The position numbers were made by a program, and so were the translations under genes. Under the pieces are notes generated by a model that saw only the letters and a program-made list of their open reading frames with translations, was not told the DNA's origin and searched no databases. Shown here piece by piece: positions 11,185 through 23,751 of a DNA stretch of 64,000 nt. Every line of letters starts with the position of its first letter. Positions within the stretch are counted from its first letter, which is position 1. Source of the DNA: Gyromitra esculenta (lineage: Eukaryota; Ascomycota; Pezizomycetes; Pezizales; Discinaceae); the NCBI GenBank assembly GCA_038503075.1, contig JBCAML010000003.1, positions 248,001 through 312,000 of the forward strand, given 5' to 3'.

Positions 11185-13964
11185 TCAAACAACATATCCC
11201 ACCTTCGCTGCCGCTGCCGTCTGTGCACCAACACTACCGCCGCTCCCTGGGTCTGCCGCGTTCGGATACACTTTTACGGGCACACTCGCATCAAAGCTCT
11301 CCACAAATAATCCTTGGCGTGCCTCAAACAATTCCCCTCTCTCATCCGCATGAGTCTGTTCCAGCAGATCATCAACAATCACCTCCTCGCCTCCATGTGA
11401 GTTGAGCCGTGCAGACAATACTGGTGTCACGAACTCGAGCCTTAGTGTCCAGGAACAGGACACACCTGAGGTAGAAAACTCTGGAGTAGCCGATGGTGGG
11501 ATGGTGGGAGTGAAGACTACACGTTTAGCGAAGAGGGTAGATTCTGAGTGCTGGGAATGTATTTTACGGGTCGCACGATGAATTGACGAAGCAGAACGAA
11601 GGGCAATCAAGGGGATGACAGTTTCGGAAGTTTCAAGGGACACATTGATCTACGGATGGATGAAAGCAAATCGTTAGTTCTTTACATCCTAGAAAGGGGG
11701 AAGTTGATGGGGGAGTCGTAAACTCACATGGTAACAAGGGATTTTGGCATTTGAGAAATCAATGACTGCTGTTATCGTCTCTCCTAGCTTATAGGCTGGT
11801 CTTGCCAACGTCAAACTAGCCACCCTCCTGCCATTTCTCGCAATATCAAACATAGTACCATCCGCAGATCCTCCCGAACCTCGCAAAATTGCAAATTCAA
11901 TGGCATCCTTAGAACTTGTGAGCATCTCATCCCACGTTGATGTTCGTTTGGCCATGGTAGGCACTGAAGGAGACATAATTCCGAGAGGGTTCGTGAGATT
12001 GTTATAATTTTGTGGCGAGAGTAAGCTGTCAACATAGGAAAGGAAATCATCAAGTGAAGATTCTTGTTTTGCAGGTTTCTTAGGTGCTGATGGGTCTGGC
12101 GGGGTTAAAGCTTGCTGATCCTCTATACAAGTTGTGGTAGCTTCGTCGCGAAGGAGAATTATAGGGGACATGAGGTCGTGAGTGTGGAGAGAGCCATTTG
12201 CTAATACAGGTCAGATTAAGTTTCTTAGAATACTGCACATCAAGACTTACGTTCGACATGGGGAAACACCCGGAAAGGGATTTCCACAACTTTCGGCTGT
12301 TGGACTCCCTTTCCGGGTCTCTGTGTGCCAATTACGAGATTATAGCTAATCTTAATAGCCTTCCCTCGATGAGAAGGGGGGATTCCCTTGGGGAGTGTAA
12401 AGCTGTAGGTATAAGTCCTACTTTCTCCTGCTGCTAATCGCAAATCGACAAACAGGATAGATTGCGGCGTTGATAGTATTGGTACCGATTTCGAGCCTGC
12501 ACTTGGTCAACGTTTTTGTTTCCATGTTAAGGCGGAAAAGGGCCTATTCACTGGCTATAGTTTTCATCTCTGCGATAGAGCTCATATTATTTCCTCCCAA
12601 AAGTCCACTCAGCCCACCTCCAAAACTACTCCATCCAAATCCGCTCAGAAATCCTCCGTCGCTCTTACTTGTTTCTATTCCTATTACTCCTCCTCCCATT
12701 TGGCCAACTACCCCTCTCCGCTTCACTTCTTCAAATATGCTGGTTTGAATTAACGAGCCGTCCAGTGTAAAGGTCCCACAAATCTGTGCATATCCCATCA
12801 TCAGTGACTCTGGTGTTCTTGGGCCTATAGCTAACAGACTATGTCGCCTACTATGCGTAGCTTTAACCGAACGCACTGCTGCTCGTGGGTCATATTCTGA
12901 TACTAATGTCTCTGTTGTACTATTGGACATCGAGTAAAACTCGCCGCTCGATCGTGGGGTCTCGCCATTCACGCTATGTGCTGAAATTACACGACCCTGT
13001 ACACGATCATAATCTGGGTCGTCCACAGGACTTCTAAGATCGATATGCGAGACTTTCCGAAAAGGCTGGGGGTGGCCTTCAGTGGACTCGTCTGAAGATA
13101 TGTTGTATGTTGTGATGAGTGGGGTAGGCGGAGGGCCTGACGGAAATTTGTATGATTTATTCACGGATTTCGATGCTGTGTGGCTGGATTTAGTGCTTCC
13201 TGGAGTTCTTGGGGTTCCAGGTGTAGGAGGTTGTCGGGGGAAAGAAAAGGGATTTATAGTTTGTGATTCGATTATGGTAGAGGTTGAAGGTTGAGAGGGT
13301 CGATAGGGTGATGGAGGGGGCACAGCTACGACATGGTGTTAGTAAGCTGCACACTTACAATGGACATCCAAGAGAGAATCATACCTGAGTTTGGAGTGGA
13401 TCCATTCGGGTTTGGCGATCTTCTAGGTAATGTATGCAGGGAGGATGATCTCACATGGCCCCCTCTCGCTACCCTCCCTTGCGGCATATGAGGTGACTTA
13501 AACCCATCATCCCCCTGCCGACCACCACCTTCAGTACCAGCCTCAGACCCTAGGGAGACAATAGATATAGATCTCTTGTGTTTGTGCCCAATCCCTCCAT
13601 TAGCACCCGACATAGGTAGCGGAGATATCGGTGTTTTAGCCCCCGCAGGCACGCTCAGCGAGAGCAGTGGTTTATGACCCGAACTCGACCGGCCAGTTGG
13701 CAATCTTGGGCTTATCACGCCCGGCCGTGTCCCCGTTGGAAGTTGTAATGGCGCCCCTTTGCCCTTCCCTCCTCCTAACGCGTTACCATTCGCAGGCAAC
13801 CCATGCCCATTCCCCGCCGGTTTCTGTAGGTGAAGTGGTGGAGCTCCTCGGTTAGCTCCAGATAATGGCGAAACATTTTTGAAAGTGATTTTGCACTCCA
13901 GCTTCTCTCCTGCGAACACGGTCGACGACTCAGGGAATGTGACGAAAACCCTGATGTCGCTCAT
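11185..13964 (-). CDS. RGP1: Rgp1, subunit of the Ric1-Rgp1 GEF for Ypt6/Rab6
   Basis: Arrestin-fold protein that with Ric1 activates the Golgi GTPase Ypt6 for endosome-to-Golgi retrieval. Model: exons 13964-13385, 13325-12552, 12496-12251, 12200-11728 and 11649-11185 (845 aa). The N-terminus MSDIRVFVTFPESSTVFAGE, then CKITFKNVSP, is the start of the Rgp1 domain; a Gly/Pro/Ser-rich disordered insert follows (residues about 45-200). The conserved core resumes at STPQSILFVDLRLAAGESR, then FTLPKGIPPSHRGKAIKISY and VIGTQRPG. The C-terminal arrestin-like part contains WTLRLEFVTP. Exon 2 uses a GTGAAT donor; this joint restores SSKSVPILSTPQ. Long insertions are usual in filamentous-fungal Rgp1. Confidence 0.9.
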
Positions 13965-15660
13965 ATTAGCAGCTTCTTCTCCCTCTGTTTTTTTTATATC
14001 GGTACTTCGTTCGTGTTCGTGTTCGCTTTCGTTTGTTCAAGGAATCACTGGCCGGCAGGTATCGCAGCGCCCGTTGCTGGTCGGGGCATTGCTGTATCTC
14101 GGTGCACGGCTCTTGGAGATATACTGATTCGAAATGACGACAGAGAGCGGGAGTGCCCTGGATCGGTGGACTGGGGAAGACTGGGTTGAGGTTGTTGAGA
14201 GGGATGGGGGCGTTGTTGAGCCGGACGTCCGCCTGCTGAGATACGAACTAGGTTTAGATTAGGAACAGGTAGCTGGCTAACCGTAACCAGTTCGCGCTCT
14301 AGATTCGCCAAGCCAAGAAGGGATGATGCACCACAACCGATATGTAGGCAATGATCATCACACCGTCATTCTAGCCTACCAAGCCTAGCGAGGAGTTCGC
14401 GAGTCAAATCTAACGGAAGCCTGAAAACTATATCCTATTTCACGTGATTTGCGTTCTTTCTCGCGGGCTTGATTTAAGAACATAGATGCGAGAGAACTGT
14501 TCACGCGGTAAAAAACCGCCGGCCCGGTAACTCCTCAAGACGGCAGGATACCCTAGAAGGGCAAGAGTATATACATGTAGGTAATCATTTAAGGCTATCA
14601 TAATACCCTAACCCACTCCCGCACCGATCGTGAATTTGCGCCTCGACCGAATCTGATGCGAACACCAATGCAGGTAAATTTTGTGCTGCAGCGTTTTGTT
14701 GGCTGGGTTACGAGAGCCCTTTACTGGCTTCCTACGCGAAATTCAAGCCACGGTGTTACGTAAAGAAGGTCCAAAACACGAGTGATTATATATGACTCTC
14801 AAAAAAATTTATCCTGCCGATGCACGTGTGATGTGATCCCCCGGGGTTGACGCTGATTACGGCCCTGCCTTGCAGCGATACCATTTTACCTTATGGACCA
14901 GGCAGAGGATGAAGTCATGGGCAGGATAAAAGCAAATGGTTTCCTCCGGCTTTGGGATTTCTCTTTGATAGGGCGTTAAAAAAATATGTACGTGGTGTTT
15001 CCGAAGACAAGGTGCAGCCTTCCAGTGTTGTCAGCAAGGTTGTTGTTCACCCCTAGTCATAAGTACATGTATTAATATCTTCCGCTGTTTGGTTTTTCTC
15101 TCGGGAAAGGGTGTGTATGTACCCCACCTCCATCGGCAGGCTTGCAACCGGATTATGACCATCACATAACGTCCGTGGATGGATGTCGGATCATGCGAAG
15201 TACGATTATTCCATGTTTAGCAAGTGTCGCATTTCGCCGATGGTTGTCGATTTTCTTCCCCGTGGTGCAACCGAAGGAGATTGATGTTGCGTCCGTTGGT
15301 GACTTTACCGGGCGCAATCCCGGAGCCTATCAGTGCGCCTCAGCAAAGCGGGATCTGATGCCAGGCACGATCGAAGGAAGAGTCTAGGCTTGGGGAAGTA
15401 CAGAGAGAATATTTTGCTAGTGAACAGTAATCTAGATCTTATGATCGCAGAGTTCAAGCTGTGATGGTATGTGCGCATTGCGCAGGGAATACTTGCTGGG
15501 GGAACACGTGCTTAGACCTTAAAATGATAAGATGGATGGCTTCTATGCCTTTGAAACACGGAGATAAGGGCATAATCATCTTATTCGACTAAGACTGCTC
15601 GAATAGGACGTTTTCTTGAGAATGAAACAACCCTAACCTGCAAAACTCTTTATCAACACG
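13965..15660. other. RGP1 promoter and gene-poor DNA
   Basis: The first ~100 bp upstream of the RGP1 start is T-rich with GTTCGTGTTCG repeats and is likely promoter or 5' UTR. An 88-codon minus-strand frame at 14045-14311 is Gln/Pro-rich without a domain. The rest shows no gene; TACATGTA occurs at 14572 and 15064. The 81-codon plus frame at 15142-15387 has no recognisable feature. Confidence 0.35.
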
Positions 15661-15674
15661 TACTGCAGGACATA

Positions 15675-15827
15675 CAGCGTATGGCAAAAAAGATCGAGAA
15701 ACCAGGGTCTACTGACAGGGCTCTGTGGCCAATCTAATTGCTAGAATAGCCCTCGAAAACTCTGGGGAGCCAATAATAGTCCCGAATCTTAAGTCTCATG
15801 TTTCTCGATCTTTTTTACCGTACGCTG
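15675..15827. mobile_element. MITE-like element with 28-bp terminal inverted repeats
   Basis: The left arm 15675-15702 (CAGCGTATGGC, an A run, GATCGAGAAAC) is the reverse complement of the right arm 15800-15827 with 2 mismatches in 28. The 97-bp interior has no open frame. The size (153 bp) and structure fit a non-autonomous DNA transposon. The immediate flanks (CATA on the left, CACC on the right) do not give a clear target-site duplication, so the superfamily is unknown. A long hairpin of another origin is the alternative. Confidence 0.6.
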
Positions 15828-18800
15828 CACCTACTCTACACCATGCAGGTATTCCAATACAAGGCTAGACCCTAGAATATGCTAGAGTATGTACATGTAT
15901 GTACATGTAGGCACATACAGTGCCTTATGACGAGCAAAGGAATGACACTGTGACAAGAATTTACAGTCACGTGATAGAGAGAAGCACGAAAGACGGAGGA
16001 GCTAAGACTCCATATACATATATAGATGCAGCCGCCATAGCTTAGAACCAATCATCCCCAAATTACATGTAACCCTATGACGCCAGTGTTTCCCTGCCCA
16101 TCATAAACACGATCTACTCTATCATCGTGTTTAAGTTTACATACTCGGATCAAGGGATAAGCACCTGAGAACTGGTGGTTTGCAAGCCAGTATTTTTATT
16201 GGACGGAATATGCTCAAAGGTCCACCACTGTGTGATCTAGAAAATCAAACACCCTGCTTTGCTTCCCTTTTTTAAAAAAATCTGAGCTTATTCTGAAAAT
16301 CTTACAGAAAAGGATAGACTATCCATAGGTATTCATCCTACGTGCTTTGCCTCTCTTAGGTCTTCGGGTACCTATTCCCTGACCCGAGTACAACCTACTC
16401 TCCCTGGGAAGTGGCATTTGCAGTTGAATCACTCAGCTGCTACGTCCCGGTTGGCCACAAGCCCGTCGCTATGGTTTGCCAGCCGATGGCGCCCAAACTG
16501 CTGGAATCATAGACTCACCAACCTCCCAGAGCCAGGGTGCCTTCGATAATCTTGTTAGTGATAATCATGATAGGCAGTTGCATAGTGAGATCTCGAAACG
16601 GCTCTGTTCTACATATCTTACCAAGCTCCCCAGTGTTGAAGCGTTGGCCCTGTCTAAAAATTCTTCTCGCAGCATGAACGGTGTTATTCGGGGTCGTCAC
16701 AATCGTTCGCTCATCACTGCAGCAGTGGGTATCCTTCCGGCTCATGTCTAGTACATTTTATTATCGACGTAGGATCACCTTATAATTACAGTAAGCCTCG
16801 CATACTAGGGTTAGAGGGCGTTACTGCTAACAGCTCTTGCTTCCAACAGAATATATCGGCCTAGCCCAATAGACACCAATGCAGAGCCTTCCCACCCCCC
16901 TGTGGGTATTCGCTTCTCAGATATTAATCTTCTGGGAACAGACTTCCCTTCGTTATACAGTACCGATCTCGTAGCATGCTATGCTGCTACTGAAAGCGCT
17001 TGCAAGATTGTGTGGCCTGAGATTGATAACGGCACCGAGGGTAAGGATGAAATCTGAGGCGACCCCCTGGGTTTTTGATGTTTTATGTTCTTGCTTTTAC
17101 GAGAGTGGGGCAGCGTCATCAATTTTTGGTACTGCAGTCGTGGGACGCAGGTATAAACGTATGGGGAGTGAAGTGGGAATGCCCAGGATGTTTAACCGCA
17201 GCGACTAAGCTACGAAAAACTGCTTCCCGCACCAGGTGTTCTTACTTCGCGCCCCCATACTCTTGTACTCATATGGGATTGGTGGTTGTGTACTGCTACG
17301 GTCAAGTTACTGAATCATCTGTGGACTAAGAACTAAATGTCTCAGTTCGCTATTGCGGTTTTGCATGCAGACACCCACCGTTACAATAATGGGTTTATTG
17401 GAAAGAAGCTAAATAAAAACACAAGGCCCTTAGTCAGTATTCATCCTACACTTCAGAACGAGAAAAAAAAAATCAGGCGTAGGTATAGAAGGACATGAGA
17501 TCATGTACATTGATTGGTGCCCGAAAATAAAATTACTTCTCGTGGTCTGGAAAAAAACGCAATAACGGAAAGAAGCTTAGGTATATAATAATGTAAATAA
17601 TATAAGCAGATGCCCTAAACGAAGTGGAGGGGCTATTGAGGGCTTGGCTCCCTGCTCCAGGGACCAGAACCCTGCTTACGGGAAGAGTTGAGGGTTGCAC
17701 GGCAAGTGTTTCTAAATTTTTAGAGAATAGTGATCTAAAATTTGTGTTTACCTGCTTTCTGGATACGCACGTATCCCCCTAAACCGCCATAGGCCTGGTG
17801 CGCGATACACATATATACCAAGCGCTTCTGTCTATTCGGTTACTATATTCTGGAGTCTCGCAGAGGACTCATTGCTGAACAAAGAATGCTTGGAAAATAT
17901 CCAGTTTGGAGGGAACTTCTTGTTGCTACGGTATAACGCCCAGTTAATTTTTTAGGTTACCGCGATCGGAGTGTTGAATCTCTGCCTAATTATGTAGCTA
18001 ACCACGTGAGAAGCATAATCGCTGGTACCAGTGAGATTTGACGGTCATTTTACCCCTACGGTTATTAATATACCCACGACACACGAAGAAAGATTTGACA
18101 GACCGTCAGAGTCTGGGGAAGAAATGAGAAGCCCGTATGGAAATGTACCAATCGCTAATTTGTACATACCTAGCACGCATACGTGAAATTTTCATCCCAG
18201 TTTTTTCTGTTGGGCACAGCTTCTTCTTATAGTGACCGGGGGGGTCTAGGAGATGAGTATTCAAAGTGCTGTGAGAGGCGATGTCGCAGGTGTTGGTCGT
18301 CATCGTCATCATTTGCTGGTGCCAACAAGCATGATTGACAACTAGGAATAATGAAGTCACGGGTGATGCCGATGTACTCTGCTTCCGTAGACCCGGACAC
18401 AGAAACAACGGTTTTCGGCAACGAAGCCGAAACGAAGGTTTTAGAAACAGAAGTGGTTCCTAATTTAATTTTTTCACCAAACGAGGTAGCGCAAGCCCCT
18501 GTGTGAAGAAACAATTAAAACGGTTATCGCGAACTGGCTAAGGCTCTGGTTGGAATCTCATCGCTAGATATACTTCACAGTTAAGTCGCGTGGGAAAGAT
18601 AGTTTTTTATGCGGACAATAGGGTTGCAATTGGCTCTCTTTTTTATTTTTGGCAAACCTTTACGGAGAGTTGCGAAAGCATGTTTGGACTTCGGAACAGC
18701 GAATAGGAAGTTTCAGATGACCTTGGCAGCAACGAAACCTTAATTCGACATCTTTGTTTGCCGACACCAGTTATAGAAAAAAAGAAAAGGAGGTTAGGAG

Positions 18801-19840
18801 CACCAAGAAAGAGATAAAGCGAGACAACCTTGGGAAAGTGGGAAGGTGGAATGAAATGCCAAAGGTGTGTTAGACTTATGGAGTGGTGGAGTGGGGGGTG
18901 GAGAATGCGAAGGAATGCGTGAAGAAGGGGCTTCCCGATGTTGTTTTTAGCGCACCCAAGAGATGATGTTGACGTGTGCTTTGTCACAGACACACAGTAG
19001 AGCGGAAGCGACCACTCGTGTGTCGTCAGCGCAAGGATACCCGGCAGAGCCTCACTCCCTTGCTTCTGTGTCAAGTTCCGACCCGGTTGCGCACTAGCGC
19101 AGGGTTAGGGTTATCCACGAGATGCCAAGAGCTAGAGCGCCCGGCGCCGCCACCCCGGCCTCGCGACGACAACATCAGGCGGCGAGTCGATCCGAACAGT
19201 CTGTGGTCCTACACACACCCCAGAGATTTGTTTGTGTCTCTGCAGCCTCCCGTTTCGTTACCTCCAGCTCATCAAAAAGCAGAATACCATAGTAGCACCC
19301 CTGCGACGCCATCGTAAACAGACCATAAAAATCTAAATCTCCTGTATCCGAAGTGAAGCAAAGACTAATATTGGCATATCTACACGTGACGACGATCGGT
19401 CCTTTTAGATGGAAGCGGGAGGCGGCAGATATAAAAAGTAAGCATCCGGATGTTGCAGTCTTGCGACTTGCAGGTCCTCCTCCCAAGAAAACAATAATCC
19501 CCGAATGTGATCAAAGCGCTGAGCGCGCTCGTAGAGTGGACTTCGGGCATGCTTGCATAATAGAGCACGGCCGGTCACTGGCGGAAGATGAACTATTGGA
19601 TAGAGGAGGTTGCTCTTGCCTGAAGTGAAGAAGAAGGGATCTTCGATGGATTTTTGGGGGGGGTGGGAGAGGCTTTGTTTTTGGCTGTTGCCCTCGTGGG
19701 TGGGAGACCCAATGTGGGGCATCAAGTTGCGCTATGATAGCTGGGTGTGGTGCAGGACATACATACAGCGACAGGCATGCAGAGACAAAAAACAGAAAAT
19801 CCGGTGCAGCACACCGCACCCCCTTCTTCTGTAAATCCCT
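15828..19840. other. Gene-poor block
   Basis: 4 kb without a supported gene. It includes the tandem GTACATGTAT/GTACATGTAG pair at 15891-15910, TACATGTA at 16064-16071, and a small hairpin AAACACGAT...ATCGTGTTT at 16105-16132. Short open frames (16476-16751, 16981-17329, 18643-19074, 19175-19725) have no recognisable domains and sit on both strands over one another. A possible Copia RNase H trace is listed separately at 18356-18415. Confidence 0.35.
18356..18415 (-). pseudogene. Possible Ty1/Copia RNase H fragment
   Basis: A 20-residue stretch on the minus strand reads KTVVSVSGSTEAEYIGITRD, resembling the Copia RNase H signature K.TV.LSSTEAEY. It sits in an open frame from 18514 to 18227, but neither the preceding DxDWA motif nor the following SDN motif is visible. 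It is either a small relic or a chance match. Confidence 0.3.
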
Positions 19841-20874
19841 GAGCTGCGCTAAGCACCGTGCTGCAGGCCAAGCCAGCTGTGCGAGTTTCACCCAGACGAG
19901 CAGGATGCGGTGGGTGTGGGAGGGTGGCTGCTGCCTCTGTCTCCGCCCTTTTGCTCTTCCCTGCCGCCTGCAGTACTGCCGTTCTGTGCTACCACCCTCC
20001 CCGAGCCTTTTTTTTCGATACCACTCTTCCGCCAACCTCACCGCCGTGCGTCCTGTCGTCGCTGCGTCTGCTGCTGCTTGTTGCTTGCTGCTTCTGCTGC
20101 TCCGCTTCTCTCACTCACACTCTCCCTCTCCCTCTTGCTTCCCTTCGCTCCCCTCGCCTCTCGTGTGCGTGCTTGCTGGGGGTTTCTACGTTCCGTTGCT
20201 ACTCTCTGCTACCACCACCACCACCACCACCACCACCAACACTACTACCATCCACCTCTCACCCCCCCCATCACTCCCTCACTCACTTCCACCCCCAACG
20301 CTACCACCATCGCTTTCCCAACTCTCGTCGCGTCGCGAACCCTGTCTCTCCTTCCTCTCCATTCTATTATCGAGGAAGCCCAGCCTGGTCTGTTCCGTCC
20401 GAACAGGGAGATAGAAAGGGTCCGGAGAGAAAATATCAGAACGCATACGCCATAGCCCGTTGGTTTTGTGGTACGGTTGAGCCCCATCGTCACGGTGTTT
20501 TTGTTTTGCGTTGTCGTAGTTTTCACTTTCGCCCTACAACCCGTCAAGCTTCTTTCCGCCCCTGACACTACCAAACAGGTCCACCCGGCCGATCTCCCCC
20601 CCAACGTCAAAGTTAAAAGCGATCTCATCGCCTACCATCCCCGAAAATAATCAATCCTTCAAATACATACATATTACTTCGCGTGATATCATCTTCGAGA
20701 AATCGTTCGATCCGTCCCTGCTTTAGGGCTGATTGTTAACGTCACAACCTCGTGCCGTCATCAGTCTCATCCATCATCCACGCTAGTCTAGTTATTTTAT
20801 CTTTACGATTCTCTTTATATATATTCGTAGACTCTATCCAGGTTCACGTCTACCAAGTCTTTACGGGTTAAATC
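19841..20874 (+). promoter_or_regulatory. CYC8 upstream region with pyrimidine-rich leader
   Basis: From about 19980 to 20345 the plus strand is strongly C/T-rich, with an ACC microsatellite at 20211-20238. All three plus frames stay open for 180-235 codons as a consequence of composition. A 60-codon frame at 20468-20650 has a hydrophobic Val/Phe-rich start and could be an upstream ORF. TTTATATATATTCG near 20814-20827 is TATA-like. Long pyrimidine-rich leaders are common for regulatory genes in filamentous fungi, so this is probably the promoter and 5' UTR of CYC8. Confidence 0.45.
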
Positions 20875-23751
20875 ATGGCTAGCCACTCTGCGTCGCCTGG
20901 GCACGGGCAATCCCAGCCTCTGCATCAGCCAAACGGGCATCCTCCACAGCCGATCCAGCAACAGCAGGCGAAGCCAACTGCATTTCAGCAGCTACAACAT
21001 GTGAACGAGACAGTATGGCTCCAAATCGGTAAGTTTTATAGCCGCAGATATTGATTCTGCAGATTTCAACTAAACCCCCACACAGGCAGCCTTACGGAGT
21101 TGATGGGTGATCTGGATCGTGCAATGGTCGCCTACGAGAACGCGCTTCGGCAAAACCCGTATTCCATCCCGGCAATGAATTCCATCTCATGTATCCTTCG
21201 CACAAAGGAACAGTTTTCGAAGGCTGTGGAATATCTCCAGAGCATTTTGAATTTGGATGGAAATAATGGCGATATCTGGGGCTCTCTAGGGCATTGCTAT
21301 TTGATGATGGATGACCTTCAGAAGGCCTATTCGGCATATCAACAGGCTTTATATCATCTTCGCGATCCAAAAGTACTTCAACACCTACTGAAATTCTGTT
21401 TGCGCTTGGAATCGCTGACCCCTATATTTAGGAACCAAAACTCTGGTACGGGATCGGTATTTTATACGATCGCTACGGTTCCCTTGAGCACGCCGAAGAA
21501 GCTTTTTCGCAGGTAATGCGAATGGAGCCAAACTTTGAGAAGGCGAATGAAATATATTTTAGACTTGGGATAATCTATAAACAGCAACAGAAGTATCAGC
21601 AAAGCTTGGAGGTGATAAATATTCACGCCTGGACCTTGGCACGCTAAAACGCTAAAACTTGCTTATAGTGCTTCCGTTACATTGTTAACGACCCGCCTCG
21701 CCCATTGACTGAGGAGGATATTTGGTTCCAGATCGGCCATGTATATGAGCAACAAAAAGATGTTAGTTACCCAATTGATAATTGATATGGATTCATCTCC
21801 CAATTGATATGTCTGACACTTGTCATTAGTATAACTCTGCGAAAGATGCCTACATGCGGGTTCTTGATTCAGATCCCAACCACGCTAAAGTACTTCAACA
21901 GCTGGGCTGGCTTCACCACCAGCAAAGCAACAACTTCGCAAGTCAAGAATTAGCCATTGAGTATCTTGAGAAATCGGTTAGCGCTGGTGAGTATATGTAC
22001 ACACATATATATGTTCTTACTGTTTATCGCATCTTCGATTGTCAAACTGATAATAGATATCTTGGACAGATAACTCGGATGCGCAAAGCTGGTACCTACT
22101 CGGACGTTGTTATATGTCACAGCAGAAATATCCGAAGGCCTATGAAGCTTACCAGCAAGCTGTCTATCGCGACGGTCGCAACCCTACTTTCTGGTGCTCT
22201 ATTGGTGTTCTTTACTACCAAATCAACCAGTACCGTGATGCATTGGATGCATACTCTCGTGCAATTAGGCTTAACCCTTATATCTCGGAGGTTTGGTATG
22301 ATCTGGGGACATTGGTATAGAATAGCTCACCTGCTCTAGTTTATAATTCGACTAACACTATATTGCAGTATGAATCGTGCAATAATCAAACAAATGATGC
22401 GCTCGACGCCTACCAACGCGCAGCCGAACTTGATCCCGAAAACCAGCATATCAAAGCTCGTCTTCAGCTTCTAAGAAATGGCCAGTCAGCTGGTGTTCAG
22501 CACCAAGCGTCAGCACCTCCTCCACAAGATGTGCATCCTCAAGCTTATCAGGCTGCAGGAGTTGGCGGCCCTCCGGGACCACAATGGGGTTCGCAAGCGC
22601 CTCAAGCACCTCCCTCTGCCCGGCCACACCCCCCGCCAACCCTTCCACAGATTCCTCATCAGCAGCAGCAACAGCAGCAGCAACAACAGTTACAACAGCC
22701 TCCTCCGCCAAACCCTTCGCCTTACCGTCAGGCAGATTCTGGTCCACCACCACCACCACTTCCTCGGAGCATGGGTCATAGTCCGGGCCCGGACCATATG
22801 AGGGCACGGGGCGAACAAAGACACGATCACATTCGACGACCACCCCCACCATCACCAAAATTTCCTAACCACCCTCCCCAGGCAGGCCCATTTCAAGGCC
22901 CTAGCCCTCAGCTTCAACAGCAGCAAGTTCCTCCCCCAAATCGAATTCTCAACCCTCATCATAACGCGCCTCCTACGCATATCTTGCCGCCTGCGTCGAA
23001 TGGTAATCCAATGACCCTTCCACCGTACGGTGCTCGTGGAAACAGTCCTCAACCGGAGTTGAAACCTATTGTTGACGATCACCTTCCCTCCCCAAACACA
23101 GGTTACCCGCATCATCAGTCTACTGGCGGTATCGCTAGCGGTGCACCACCACCAGCCTCAGCAACAATGGCTGCGGAAGCCGCAGCGCGTGAACGCGGTG
23201 AACGAGGTAGTGATAGGGACGAAAAATCGCAATTCGGCAAACGACCAAGAGAGTGGGATGAGGAGGATGGTCAGCATATTAAAAAACCTGCATCTGATGA
23301 GAACAAAGCTAGGTTGGATGATATCCACCATCACCGACCATCTCCGCCTGTTCGTATGCCCTCTCCAAATCAAGAGTCTCGAAGGAGAAGTTCCTCAGAA
23401 AGACCCAGGGAGGAGTATCATCATGGCCAACCACCCCTTCCCACCCAGATAAATATCCAAAATCACCACACGTCAAATTCTCTCCCTCCGATTAGTCACC
23501 AACAACTTCCTCCCATGTCAGACGGGCCAAGGATGTCGGAGCCTCCTAGGATGCAAGAATCACTCAGGATGTCAGAAGCTCCTCGGGGGGAAGATCGAAA
23601 AGAGATTATAGAGCCACCTGCTAGAAAGGTAGATTTGGATGAGGATTATGACAATGAGGAAATGGGGGATTCAGAACGGGATCCTTCAGGGAAGGGACAG
23701 AATAGTGAGGGCGCCAATGGGATATCTGGTGGGCCTCCGGGGGATAATTGA
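20875..23751 (+). CDS. CYC8: Cyc8/Ssn6-type TPR corepressor
   Basis: TPR scaffold of the Tup1-Cyc8 nuclear corepressor, recruited by DNA-binding repressors. Model: exons 20875-21028, 21086-21372, 21432-21611, 21669-21761, 21830-21986, 22070-22314 and 22369-23751 (832 aa). After a Gln/Pro-rich start, tandem TPRs cover residues about 40-460; examples are WLQIGSLTELMGDLDRAM, IWGSLGHCYLMMDDLQKAY, LWYGIGILYDRYGSLEHAEE, SWYLLGRCYMSQQKYPKAYE and VWYDLGTLYESCNNQTNDAL. The last exon encodes a long Pro/Gln/His-rich disordered tail, with a CAG/CAA-coded Gln tract (genomic 22661-22700) and an acidic end. The six introns are 54-83 bp. Filamentous-fungal Cyc8 proteins are usually of this size and layout. 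Confidence 0.96.

Noticed and set aside
19734..20565. Three overlapping plus-strand ORFs of 181-235 codons
   Set aside because: All three frames are open over the same C/T-rich DNA, and the predicted peptides are Leu/Ser/Pro/His-rich with no domain; this is a composition effect.
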